A stretch of DNA of 64,000 bases from Roseicyclus sp. (GTDB taxonomy: Bacteria; Pseudomonadota; Alphaproteobacteria; Rhodobacterales; Rhodobacteraceae). How positions within the stretch are numbered: position 1 is the first letter of the stretch; the number at the start of each line of letters is the position of its first letter. Location of the stretch: NCBI RefSeq assembly GCF_018402035.1, contig NZ_JAGYJN010000006.1:1-64000 (forward strand), given 5' to 3'. The position numbers and the translations under genes were made by a program. The notes under the pieces were generated by a model. It was given only the letters and a program-made list of their open reading frames with translations, did no database searches and was not told where the DNA came from. Below, piece by piece: positions 8,006 to 16,339 of this stretch.

Positions 8006-9174
8006 CGCTGCTGATCTATCGCCTGCATCCACTTCGCCAGCACAGCTAGATCATACCCCTGACCATAGCCTTCACCGATACCAGATCTTGCCCATCCCCC
8101 GATCTGATCGGCAATATCGACCGGGCATTCCACTGCTCTGAGCCTGTCACGCAGCGAGTGGCGAAACGAATGGACGGTGAATTCCTCACCCACAACACCT
8201 TTCAGCCATTTCGATAACGATGCGCTGGCGCTGTTGCCGTTGGTCTGATTGGCATTGGTGTATCTAGGAAATAGGAATGGCCCCTGTTGGCGTTCTAGAC
8301 AACGATGCATGGACCATAGCGCCGAACCAATCAGCGGGACCTTGCGTTCACTCGCCGTCGTCTTCAGCCGACGCCAAGGATGGGGCCGGATTATGAGGTA
8401 GGGATGTTCGGCATCAACCACGACATCCTCTCGATGTAGCCCGACAATCTCGGATAGGCGGCATCCGGTATCTGCCACAGCAGCAACGATCCAGCGCAGA
8501 TCGTCATCTTGATAGCGGCACTGTCGACGGACTTGCGCCAGCTTTGCTGCAGGGACTGGGACCCTTTGTTTACTGGGCTGGCTGCGATCCACGAATACAC
8601 CTGAAAACGGGTTGGACATCTCTAGGCCTTCTTCTTGAATGGCGAAGTTCAAGATGGCCTTGACCGTTGTCAGAACACGAACGACAGAGCTTGCTGCTAA
8701 GCCCTTGGCGACAAGGAAATCTCTGAACTTGCCAGCGTCCTTACGGTGTAGATCTACGAGGGCTTTCTTGCCGATGGCTGCCTCTACATAATCGACCGCC
8801 CGCATGGCACCTGCGGCAAAGGTCTTGCCACGACCATTACCTTTGAGCCTCAGATAGATAGCCGCTGCATCTCGGAACGACAGGCGCGGCTGATCAGGTT
8901 GCTTAGGCTCCACGGGGGCAGGAGCCTCATTCACTGCGGCAAGCAAATGTTGCCCGGGAATGGCACCATCGGCAGCCCTCAGTGAAAACCAATAGGCTTC
9001 CAACTTAGCGACAGCCTGCATGGCCAACACCTGTGCCTCTCTCGGGGAACGTGTCCTCAGAGAATGCTGGATGCGATCCGTACGATAATGCCGCCTCAGG
9101 TCAGCGGGGATGTACCGCTGCAGGTAGAAGATTCCGTTCTTGCGGAATGTGTATCGTGATGCTGACCACTCCAT
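8002..9174 (-). CDS. Tyrosine recombinase / tRNA-targeting integrase (element 2)
   Basis: 390-residue site-specific recombinase, homologous over its full length to the integrase at 3090-4307. Shared blocks include the N-terminal IFYLQRYIPADLRRHY-like arm domain, YLRLKGNGR, DTGCRLSEIVGL (catalytic Arg), HPWRRLKTTASER (Lys), HSFRHSLRDRL (His-x-x-Arg) and GEGYGQGY (Tyr). The catalytic set is complete. ATG 9174 has a GGATGAGG-like site upstream. The gene is read in the same direction as tRNA-Thr and starts 64 nt behind its 3' end. The stop codon coincides with the inner edge of the left repeat arm. Confidence 0.93.
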   Translation of the reverse strand: MEWSASRYTFRKNGIFYLQRYIPADLRRHYRTDRIQHSLRTRSPREAQVLAMQAVAKLEAYWFSLRAADGAIPGQHLLAAVNEAPAPVEPKQPDQPRLSFRDAAAIYLRLKGNGRGKTFAAGAMRAVDYVEAAIGKKALVDLHRKDAGKFRDFLVAKGLAASSVVRVLTTVKAILNFAIQEEGLEMSNPFSGVFVDRSQPSKQRVPVPAAKLAQVRRQCRYQDDDLRWIVAAVADTGCRLSEIVGLHREDVVVDAEHPYLIIRPHPWRRLKTTASERKVPLIGSALWSMHRCLERQQGPFLFPRYTNANQTNGNSASASLSKWLKGVVGEEFTVHSFRHSLRDRLRAVECPVDIADQIGGWARSGIGEGYGQGYDLAVLAKWMQAIDQQR

Positions 9175-9254
9175 AAACCACTACGCCTCATCCGAAATTG
9201 CTGTTTCGTGAGTAAAATCAGTGGCTTATCGAGAAGAGTGGTGCCGCTGAAGGG
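9010..9254 (-). repeat. Right arm of 245-bp inverted repeat (element 2)
   Basis: Covers integrase codons 1-55, the spacer to the tRNA and the 3' 16 nt of tRNA-Thr. Matches 7758-8002 in reverse complement with three substitutions. Confidence 0.93.
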
Positions 9255-9314
9255 ACTCGAACCCCCGACCCCATCATTACGAATGACGTGCTCTACCAGC
9301 TGAGCTACAGCGGC
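9239..9314 (-). tRNA. tRNA-Thr (anticodon CGT)
   Basis: Complete cloverleaf with CCA encoded. The acceptor stem GCCGCTG/CAGCGGC is perfect, the D-arm GCTC…GAGC is present, the anticodon loop TTCGTAA gives CGT (reads ACG), and the T-loop is TTCGAGT. It lies downstream of hemY on the same strand. Its last 16 nt are repeated in inverted orientation at 7758-7773, behind the integrase. Confidence 0.95.
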
Positions 9315-9424
9315 AATCTTCTCTATGCGGGGCGTTGGCCCTTTGTGGCTTGGGCGATCAAACTTCAACCACGCCAAGGCACGCCGCGCGGCCTCTTAGC
9401 AAGCTGTGTCCGGCGTGCCTAGCC

Positions 9425-10867
9425 CTAATTTCGGGCGCTCTGCCCGCTGATGACCTCTGCCGCCTCGCTGCTTTGGTCACGGCCATTCTCCAACGCGCCG
9501 ACGATGAGCGGGAGCATTTGCGCCGGGCCCATCAGCGCCGCGTCGCTTTGGGCGACCTCTTGCCAACTCAGCCGATCAAAGCTGCCACAATGGGTGCAGA
9601 CCGGGCGCCATTCGGCGTGGATATGGCCACAGCTGTCACAGACCCATTGCATGCCGCGCGGCGCCATCACGGCCTTGGCCAGCCATGCGCGCACCAGCCG
9701 ATCCTCGGCCCCCGCACCGCGTTCGATCGCGGCCATGATGGTCAGGGTGCGCGCGGTCGGATGGGTTTCGGCCAGATCGCCAAGCGCGCGGCGGGCGGCG
9801 GGGAAATCCTCGGCCGCGATTTGCAATTCGGCCTCGAGCATCTTGGCCTCGGGGTGGCCCGCATGTTTGGCGAGCAATGGCTTGAAGCGCTTCACGCGTT
9901 CAGCGGGTGTCTCGCCCGGTGCGATCTCGGCGAAGGCCGCAGCCAGATCGGGATGCGGGTCGGTCGCCCAAGCCGCCTTGACGATCTTATCGGCCTGTTT
10001 CGCCTTGCCATCGGCAATCGCCAGCCGCGCGGCCATCACGGCGGCGGGCACCAGCCCCGGTGCCATGCGCTGGGCGGTTTCCGCATCGCGCGTCGCCTCG
10101 GCGATCTTGCCTTCGGCCATGGCATCGCGCGCATGGGCCAGCGCCAGCACCGCATCGCGGCGTTTATGCACCTCCCGCGGGAGGTTGCCCGACCGCAGCG
10201 CGGCCGCCAGCGTGGCGCGTGCGCCCGCCCAATCCTCGTGACGGGCTTGCAGCTGCAACAGCGTGGTTTGCACCTCTTCGTTGCGCGGCCGGATCGCCAG
10301 CGCCTTTTCGGCCAGCTTCAGCGCCGTTTCCGTGTCGCCCGCGGCAAGCTTTTGCTTCATCAAGCCGCGCACGCCCACGAAACGCGTGCGATCATCGGCG
10401 ACCAAGGCCTTGAAGGTTGCGGTCGCCAAGGCGGTGTCGCCCACCATCTCGGCCCCTTGGGCGACCACCAGCTTGGTCAGTTCGGGACGGCCCAGATATG
10501 TCTCGGCGCGCTCGGCTTTGCGGATCGCCAAACGCCCTTCGCCTGCGGCCAAGGCCATCATGCCCTCGGCCAGCGCCTCATAGCCTTTGCGCTCGGCGCG
10601 GCGGTTGAAATAGCGGCTGATCGCGGTCTCATCGCCGTTGAGAAAGCGCAAACTCGCCACCAACAGACCGACCAGCTTGAACAATAGCCAGACCGAGATC
10701 AGCAGTACGACCGCCCCAAGGATCGCCAAAAGCGGCGTCAACACGAACTCGCGCCCCATGACGGTCAAAAGTGCGAAATCGCCCATCTCCATCAATTGGC
10801 CCGCGCCATAGGTGAGCCCCCCGATCAGCGCGACGAAGATGAGGACTTTCAGCAAGGACCAAAGCAT
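9425..10867 (-). CDS. hemY: HemY-like membrane TPR protein of haem biosynthesis operon
   Basis: Inner-membrane protein of the HemY family (not protoporphyrinogen oxidase), about 480 residues. Two N-terminal membrane helices (LLKVLIFVALIGGLTYGAG; LTPLLAILGAVVLLISVWLL) are followed by a long run of TPR-like helices (residues about 90-370). A C-terminal CxxC…CxxC zinc ribbon (VCDSCGHIHAEWRPVCTHCG) is common in alphaproteobacterial members. ATG 10867 is chosen because AAGGGGG precedes it and the first helix starts at once. It is last in the hemD - mitofilin-like - hemY operon. The exact role, thought to be supporting tetrapyrrole enzymes at the membrane, is not settled. Confidence 0.85.
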   Translation of the reverse strand: MLWSLLKVLIFVALIGGLTYGAGQLMEMGDFALLTVMGREFVLTPLLAILGAVVLLISVWLLFKLVGLLVASLRFLNGDETAISRYFNRRAERKGYEALAEGMMALAAGEGRLAIRKAERAETYLGRPELTKLVVAQGAEMVGDTALATATFKALVADDRTRFVGVRGLMKQKLAAGDTETALKLAEKALAIRPRNEEVQTTLLQLQARHEDWAGARATLAAALRSGNLPREVHKRRDAVLALAHARDAMAEGKIAEATRDAETAQRMAPGLVPAAVMAARLAIADGKAKQADKIVKAAWATDPHPDLAAAFAEIAPGETPAERVKRFKPLLAKHAGHPEAKMLEAELQIAAEDFPAARRALGDLAETHPTARTLTIMAAIERGAGAEDRLVRAWLAKAVMAPRGMQWVCDSCGHIHAEWRPVCTHCGSFDRLSWQEVAQSDAALMGPAQMLPLIVGALENGRDQSSEAAEVISGQSARN

Positions 10868-10880
10868 CGCAGCGCCCCCT

Positions 10881-12205
10881 TCAATTGTCGGTTGCCGCAA
10901 GCGTGGCGGTCAGGGCGGCAAGCCCTGCCTCCGCCGCCCGTCGCGCTTCGACATCGGCGACCCATGGGGCCAAAATGTCACGCGCGCCTTGCGGGAGCGC
11001 TGCGACCTCGGCCAAGGCCGCGTCGAGATCACCGCCCGCCACCGCCGCGCCCACGCGGCTGAGGACCGCATCGGGATCGTCGCCGTCGCGCGGTGCAACC
11101 GCCCGCCCGCCGATCTGGCCCATGACAAAGGCGCCCAGCCGGTCGCCCATGCTTTCGCCAGCGGTCTCTTGTAGCGCAACGGGCAGGGCCGCCCGCGCCA
11201 AAGGGGCAAAGTTGCGCGTCAGCGCATCTTGTGTCAGCACACCCACCTCGGCCAGTGATTGCAGCGGCTCGGGGATCGCGACCATGGTCGCGATGGTGGC
11301 CAAAGGTGCCGCAAAACTTGTTCCGCTGGCCAGCGCGGCTTGCACCTGACCAAGGGCTGCTTCGGCGGCAGCAAGGGCAAGGGCGGCCTGGGCTGCGGCC
11401 TCGGCCTCGGCGATGGCTTGCAGGGCCGTGGCCTCTGCCTCGGCGGCTTGGGCAGTGGCGGCTCTGGCTGCGTCTTGCAGGGCCGCAGCTTCGGCGGCGA
11501 TGGCATCGCGCTCGGCGGCCAGTTCGGCGGCGCGCGCATCGGCGGCTTGTTGGGCGGCCAAAAGATCTTCATCGGCATTGCCGGTGAAAACGGGGCGAGT
11601 CTCCAAGGCACCGACGCGCGCGGTCAAGGTCGCGATCCCATCTGTCGCGATGCCGATCTGGCCCGACAGCGCCGCGATTTGGTCGATCACAGGCGAAAGG
11701 TCGATCTCTGCCCCCAGCTTGCGGCGCGCTTTGCGTCACCGAGGTGCCAAGCGCCGCAATCTGGTCTTGCAGCGCCGATAGCGTCGCACCCTGCTCGGCC
11801 ACGGCTGTCGCGAGGGCCGGATCGGATGCGCCGCCGCTTTGGCCGGTCGGCAGCACGCCCAGATAGGCCGCGCCATAACCGATCCCGGCGGCAACCAGCC
11901 CGCCAAGCACGAAGCGGCACAATCCCTGCGCGCTGTTGCGGGGCAGGGGGCGGCGATGGCGGTGCGGCGACGGGTTCATCCGTCACGACCGCATCCGCGA
12001 TATCGGCGGTCTCTCGCGCATCGCCGCCATCTGACGCCGCAATGATGGTTGCGTCCTCTGCAACGGGTTGGGTGGCCGAATCGTGCATCGGGGTTTCGAC
12101 ATTGCCCGGCGCGGTCGCTGTCTGGGCCTCGGCGGCGTCGGATGCTGCCTTTAGCTTGCGCTGATTACCAGTGCTGGTTGAGCTTTTCGAGCTTGCGCGT
12201 GCCAC
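10881..12205 (-). pseudogene. Mitofilin-like membrane protein, two apparent frameshifts
   Basis: Reading three frames in series restores one protein of the mitofilin-like family (COG4223 type) found between hemD and hemY in this group. The parts are a Ser/Ala/acidic cytoplasmic tail from GTG 12205 (ARASSKSSTSTGNQRKLK…), one membrane helix (RFVLGGLVAAGIGYGAAYLG), then coiled-coil and Ala-rich helical repeats to the stop at 10881. The frame changes once at about 11920-11950 and once at about 11710-11738. Both are of the +1 kind. Either the gene is decayed or two bases were over-called. The intact coding signal on both sides of each break favours sequencing error. Confidence 0.75.
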
Positions 12206-12293
12206 CTGGTCCGTCCTTCGAATGTACAGCTTACCATGTCAAACGCAGCTTACAGTTGCGCCCAACCCAAACTAGACCAGCCTCACCAACCCC

Positions 12294-13019
12294 TCAAGCC
12301 GCCGATTGCGAAGAAATCGCGACAGCCACCGCGCGGATCATCGCAGGGGCATCGGCATTTGCGGCAATCAGCGCGCGCGCGGCCATCGCCTTGGGTAGCG
12401 CGTCACGCACGGCATTGCTTAGCGCCACGGGAATGACGGGGGCATTTCTGGCGGCCTGCGCGAACAGCGTGGCACTGCGCGGCGAAAAGAGCGGCGCAAT
12501 CACCGGCCCCGGATGGGCAAGCGCCGTGGCAAAGCCCGCATCAGGTGCCACCGCCCTTTGGTCGTAGATCGGATAGGCCTGTGCCGCCAGCCCCGCAGCG
12601 ACCAGCCGCGCTGCGACATCGCCGCGCTGATGGGTGCCGCACAGATGCAAAAGTCGCCCTTGCGGCGCTGCTTGGCTCAGAAGTGCGACCAGCGCGTCAG
12701 CATCGCCATCGGCGCTTTGGGCTGTCAGGCCGATGGCCGCCGCCGCCGCCGCCGTGCGCGCACCGACACACCATGCGGGCAGATCGCGCCGCCCAGTTTG
12801 CGCGGCAAAGACAGCGACCCCCGCCGCCGAGGTAAAGATCAGCCCACCTGCCTCATCCAGATCCGGCAAATCCCCGCTTGCCACGATCTCCATCAAGGGG
12901 GCGATGCGGATCGCGACCGGCCCAAGCGCCTTTTGCAAGGCGTCGGCAAATTGCGCCGATGCCGCCTTTGGGCGGGTCAGCAAGATCAACGGTGCAATGG
13001 CAGCGGCATTGTCAGACAT
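12294..13019 (-). CDS. hemD: Uroporphyrinogen-III synthase
   Basis: Closes and inverts ring D of hydroxymethylbilane to give uroporphyrinogen III. The 241-residue protein has the diverged two-domain HemD fold: N-terminal ILLTRPKAASAQFADAL, central FTSAAGVAVFA, then LLHLCGTHQRGDVAARL and the C-terminal FSPRSATLFAQ. ATG 13019 is preferred; longer frames run into tsaD on the other strand. It is divergent from tsaD with a 46-bp gap, and is probably the first gene of the hemD - mitofilin-like - hemY unit. Its sister enzymes hemC and hemE lie at 60-62 kb. Confidence 0.88.
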   Translation of the reverse strand: MSDNAAAIAPLILLTRPKAASAQFADALQKALGPVAIRIAPLMEIVASGDLPDLDEAGGLIFTSAAGVAVFAAQTGRRDLPAWCVGARTAAAAAAIGLTAQSADGDADALVALLSQAAPQGRLLHLCGTHQRGDVAARLVAAGLAAQAYPIYDQRAVAPDAGFATALAHPGPVIAPLFSPRSATLFAQAARNAPVIPVALSNAVRDALPKAMAARALIAANADAPAMIRAVAVAISSQSAA

Positions 13020-13065
13020 AGGGTGCAGTGTTACCTGCCAAGACCTGATCTGACAACGCGTGCCC

Positions 13066-14148
13066 ATGACCACAGCCCTGACCATCCTCGGCCTTGAATC
13101 AAGCTGCGATGATACCGCGGCCGCCGTGCTGCGCGGTGGCGCAGGCGCGGCTGCGATCTTGTCGAGCATCGTGGCAGGCCAAACCGATCTGCACGCAGCC
13201 TTTGGTGGCGTGGTGCCTGAGATCGCGGCGCGCGCCCATGCCGAGAAACTCGATCTCGTGGTCGAACAGGCGCTGGCCGCCGCCGATGTCACCCTGTCCC
13301 AGATCGACGCCATCGCCGTCACCGCCGGGCCGGGGCTGATCGGCGGGGTGCTTGCGGGCGTGATGGCGGCCAAGGGGTTGGCCATGGGCTTGGGCAAGCC
13401 GCTGATTGGCGTCAACCATTTAGCGGGTCATGCGCTGACCCCGGTTCTGACCGATGGCTTGGCCTTTCCCTACCTCATGCTGCTTGTTTCGGGCGGGCAT
13501 TGCCAATTCCTGCGCGTGGATGGCCCCGAGGCGTTTACCCGCCTTGGCGGCACCATCGACGACGCCCCGGGCGAGGCGTTTGACAAGGTCGCCCGCCTTT
13601 TGGGCCTGTCTCAACCCGGTGGCCCGGCGGTCGAGGCGGCGGCCCTTGCCGGTGATGCGACGCGCTTTGACCTGCCGCGTCCGCTGTTGGACAGGCCGGG
13701 ATGCGATCTGAGCTTTTCGGGGCTGAAAACCGCCGCTTTGCGCGCGCGCGACGATCTGGTCGCGGCGCAGGGTGGGTTGTCCGCACAAGATCGCGCCGAT
13801 CTTTGCGCCGGGTTCCAAGAAGCGGTGGCCGATGTTTTGGCGATCAAATCCGCCCGCGCGCTGGCGGGCCAACCGGGGTTGACGGGCTTTGCCGTGGCGG
13901 GCGGTGTGGCCGCCAACCGCATCTTGCGCGCGCGGCTGATGGCGGTGGCCGCCGATGCGGACCTGCCCTTTATCGCGCCGCCCTTGGCACTTTGCACCGA
14001 TAATGCCGCGATGATCGCCTTTGCCGGGCTCTTGGCGCTGCAAGCGGGGCGGACCGATGATCTGACGCTTTCGGCCCGCCCCCGCTGGCCGCTTGATATT
14101 GAGGCCGCACCGCTGATCGGGTCGGGCAAGAAAGGTGCCAAGGCATGA
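13066..14148 (+). CDS. tsaD: tRNA N6-threonylcarbamoyladenosine transferase TsaD
   Basis: Catalytic subunit that moves the threonylcarbamoyl group onto A37 of ANN-reading tRNAs. It has 360 residues of the ASKHA fold. [13 protein letters not shown] opens the N-terminal lobe, the metal-binding HxxxH is in [11 protein letters not shown], and LLVSGGHCQ and [10 protein letters not shown] are nucleotide-binding blocks. ATG 13066 is taken, with an in-frame GTG six bases earlier as the alternative. The stop overlaps the ATG of gpsA (ATGA). Its partner tsaE is at 24.2 kb. Confidence 0.95.
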   Translation: MTTALTILGLESSCDDTAAAVLRGGAGAAAILSSIVAGQTDLHAAFGGVVPEIAARAHAEKLDLVVEQALAAADVTLSQIDAIAVTAGPGLIGGVLAGVMAAKGLAMGLGKPLIGVNHLAGHALTPVLTDGLAFPYLMLLVSGGHCQFLRVDGPEAFTRLGGTIDDAPGEAFDKVARLLGLSQPGGPAVEAAALAGDATRFDLPRPLLDRPGCDLSFSGLKTAALRARDDLVAAQGGLSAQDRADLCAGFQEAVADVLAIKSARALAGQPGLTGFAVAGGVAANRILRARLMAVAADADLPFIAPPLALCTDNAAMIAFAGLLALQAGRTDDLTLSARPRWPLDIEAAPLIGSGKKGAKA

Positions 14149-15087
14149 GCGCGCGCATCGACATCATCGGCGCGGGCGCTTTCGGCACGGCGCTTGCCAT
14201 CACCTATGCTGCGGCGGGTCATCAGGTCACGCTTTTGGCCCGTGACGATGCCGCCGCCATGACGCGCGCGGGTGAAAATACCCGCCGCTTGCCGGGCTTT
14301 GCCTTTCCCCCCGGATTGCGTGTGACCGATGAGGCCGCCGATCTGACCGCCGATCTGGCGCTTTTGGCGCTGCCCACGCAAAGCCTTGGCGCGTTTTTGG
14401 CTGAAACGCCGCTTGGCGCGCAAACGCTCGTGTCTTGCGCCAAGGGGATCGACCGCGCCACCGGGCTTGGCCCCACGGCGCTGATCGCCCGCCATACGCG
14501 CGCGCGCGGCACAGCTGACCGGCCCAAGCTTTGCCGTCGATATCGCGGCGGGATTGCCCACCGCGCTGACGCTGGCCTGCGCCGATGACGGGGCAGGGGC
14601 GGCGCTGCAAGATCGGCTCTCCACACCGCTTTTGCGGCTTTACCGCACGACTGATGTGATCGGCGCGGAACTGGGCGGCGCGTTGAAAAACGTGGTGGCC
14701 ATCGCTGCCGGTGCCGTGATTGGCGCGGGCTACGGCGAAAGCGCGCGCGCGGCACTGATGACGCGCGGTCTGGCCGAGATGACGCGCCTTGCCGTGTCCC
14801 TTGGCGCAGAGCAGGCGACGCTGCGCGGCCTCTCGGGTCTGGGTGATCTGATCCTCACCTGCAACTCCGAGAAATCGCGCAATTTCCGCTATGGCTTGGC
14901 CTTGGCGCGTGGCGAAGGGCTTGCGGCAGATATCACCGTCGAAGGGCTGCACACCGCGCGCGAGATTGCCGCACGCCCCACTCTCGACACCCCCATCGCC
15001 GATGCGGTGGCAGCCCTCGCCGATGGCCACGCCGATCTTGCCGCGCTGGCCGATATGCTGCTCAACCGCCCCCTCAAGCCGGAGTAA
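14145..15087 (+). pseudogene. gpsA: NAD(P)H glycerol-3-phosphate dehydrogenase, one apparent frameshift
   Basis: Makes sn-glycerol-3-phosphate for phospholipids. The first frame gives the Rossmann start (DIIGAGAFGTALA) through VSCAKGIDRATG. The second frame resumes at [20 protein letters not shown] and continues through [30 protein letters not shown] and the C-terminal end. The switch lies within a CG-alternating run at about 14495-14512 and is a +1 shift. All family motifs are present across the two frames. Because the enzyme is normally needed for membrane lipid synthesis and the breaks in neighbouring genes are of the same kind, an over-called base is more likely than true loss. It overlaps tsaD by 4 bp. 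Confidence 0.85.
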
Positions 15088-15091
15088 GCCG

Positions 15092-15505
15092 ATGCGCTAT
15101 TGGCTCTTCAAATCCGAACCCGACGCTTGGTCATGGGATCAACAGGTGGCCAAGGCCGATCTGGGCGAGGAATGGTCAGGCGTGCGCAACTACCAAGCCC
15201 GCAATTTCATGCGCGAGATGGCGCTTGGCGATCTGGGGTTCTTCTACCATTCCCAAAGCGACAAGGCGGTGGTGGGTATCGTTGCGGTCATCGCCACCGC
15301 GCATCCCGACAGCACCAGCGATGATCCCGCGTGGGAATGTGTCGACCTCAAAGCGGTGCAAGCCTTGCCGCGCCCCGTCACGCTGGCCGCGATCAAGGCA
15401 CAGCCCGATCTGGCCGATATGGCGCTGGTCAAAAGCCCGCGCCTGTCCGTACAGCCGGTGAGCGCCGATCAATGGGCGATCATCTGCAAGATGGGCGGTC
15501 TGTAG
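15092..15505 (+). CDS. EVE-domain protein
   Basis: 137-residue protein made of a single EVE domain (PUA-like fold), of the thymocyte-nuclear-protein-1 type. Such domains read modified nucleobases in DNA or RNA. The start MRYWLFKSEPDAWSWDQ and the following W-x-GVRNYQARNFMREM block are diagnostic. The later DPAWECVDLKAV and NP-like P-loop positions complete the domain. It begins four bases after gpsA and is probably co-transcribed with tsaD-gpsA. The ligand is not deducible from the sequence. Confidence 0.88.
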   Translation: MRYWLFKSEPDAWSWDQQVAKADLGEEWSGVRNYQARNFMREMALGDLGFFYHSQSDKAVVGIVAVIATAHPDSTSDDPAWECVDLKAVQALPRPVTLAAIKAQPDLADMALVKSPRLSVQPVSADQWAIICKMGGL

Positions 15506-15808
15506 GGCGCGCCGATCACGGCGCACTGCCGGTCGCATGCTGCGCGTTAAGGTGCACCCTACCCATCCAAGATGATCACGAGAAAGGAGGGCCCCGACCA
15601 GGCGAGGCCCTCCACCACCCACGCGCTCACTCGCTCCGCGTGTTCTTGATGTCGGGCCCGTCCATCCTGGTCGGGCGTGCACCTTTGATACCCCACCCCA
15701 GCGCAGCGGGCAAAGAAATAGCCCGTCGCATTCAAGATACATTCGCCACAAATGCAATGGGCCCATCCCGGCGGGACAGGCCCAGATGCGGCAGAGCGCA
15801 GCCGTGGC
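15506..15808. other. Intergenic stretch with a minus-strand terminator
   Basis: About 300 bp between the convergent EVE-domain and DUF2853 genes. The right part contains a minus-strand terminator (15579-15613). A GC-rich imperfect palindrome (GGCGCGCCGATCACGGCGC) follows the EVE stop at about 15506. A long minus-strand frame crosses the region but runs antisense into the EVE gene and has no recognisable protein features. No convincing gene was seen. Confidence 0.4.
15579..15613 (-). terminator. Rho-independent terminator, minus strand
   Basis: Stem GGAGGGCC/GGCCCTCC around a 12-nt loop, followed on the minus strand by TTTCT. It would stop transcription coming from the DUF2853 gene. Confidence 0.6.
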
Positions 15809-16150
15809 TTAGCCGTAAATGCTTTCTTTGCCGAAATGCTTGGTCAGCATGTAATAGACCACCGCGCGGTACTTGTTGCGCTCAGACCGGCCATAGGTCT
15901 CGATCACCGATGCGATCGCTGCGTCAAGCGCGGGTCCGTCCGCCAAGCCAAGCTTCTTGATCAAGAAATTCTTTTTCACCGTCTCGATCTCGCCCGGCTG
16001 GCTGCCCGCGACGGTCGAAGCATCGGCGTCATAGATCGACGGGCCGCAGCCGATGGTGACCTTGGTCAATAGGTCCATATCCGGTGTCATGCCGCATTTA
16101 TTCTTTAGATCGTCGGCATATTTTGCGATCAGATCGTCGCGCTTACCCAT
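15809..16150 (-). CDS. DUF2853 family protein
   Basis: 113-residue soluble helical protein (GKRDDLIAKYADDLKNKCGM…YYMLTKHFGKESIYG) matching the DUF2853 family, small cytoplasmic proteins of unknown function frequent in alphaproteobacteria and Bacteroidetes. It covers the whole usual family length. The start ATG at 16150 is preceded by GGAGT about 6 nt upstream. It appears monocistronic, with a terminator at 15579-15613. No function is assigned. Confidence 0.85.
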   Translation of the reverse strand: MGKRDDLIAKYADDLKNKCGMTPDMDLLTKVTIGCGPSIYDADASTVAGSQPGEIETVKKNFLIKKLGLADGPALDAAIASVIETYGRSERNKYRAVVYYMLTKHFGKESIYG

Positions 16151-16291
16151 ACTCTTTACTCCTCGTCACGCAGGTCACCACTTGCCCAAACTGGCCAAGC
16201 TCTGGCGCGACGTTACCCAAGGTGGCCCTGCTGTCAAAAGATTAATTCAAAAGAAAATTGATCCGACGCAGCCAAGCCACAAACGGCCATG

Positions 16292-16316
16292 AAAAAGGCC
16301 GCCCCTTGGGGCGGCC
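16292..16316 (-). terminator. Rho-independent terminator of ahcY
   Basis: A perfect GGCCGCCCC/GGGGCGGCC stem with a 2-base apex is followed on the minus strand by TTTTT. It lies 24 bp behind the ahcY stop codon. Confidence 0.85.
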
Positions 16317-16339
16317 CAAAATCCGCGATTTGTGCGCGT

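Larger units (their letters stand above)
7758..9254. mobile_element. 1497-bp integrase unit bounded by 245-bp inverted repeats at tRNA-Thr
   Basis: Mirror-image counterpart of the unit at 2944-4444. One tyrosine-recombinase gene (minus strand) is enclosed by inverted repeats 7758-8002 and 9010-9254. The outer tips hold the 3' 16 nt of tRNA-Thr. The arms continue through the 64-nt tRNA-integrase spacer and the first 55 codons of the integrase. The two arms differ at three positions in 245. Total length is within 4 bp of the other unit. The inner junction again falls at the stop codon of the integrase. Confidence 0.65.

Noticed and set aside
9335-10687. 450-codon forward frame antisense to hemY
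   Set aside because: It mirrors hemY codon for codon on the other strand. In high-GC DNA such frames stay open by chance; it has His/Arg-rich composition and no domain.
15176-15766. 196-codon minus-strand frame over the EVE gene and the following gap
   Set aside because: Half of it is antisense to the EVE-domain gene; the rest contains the terminator hairpin and has no domain.
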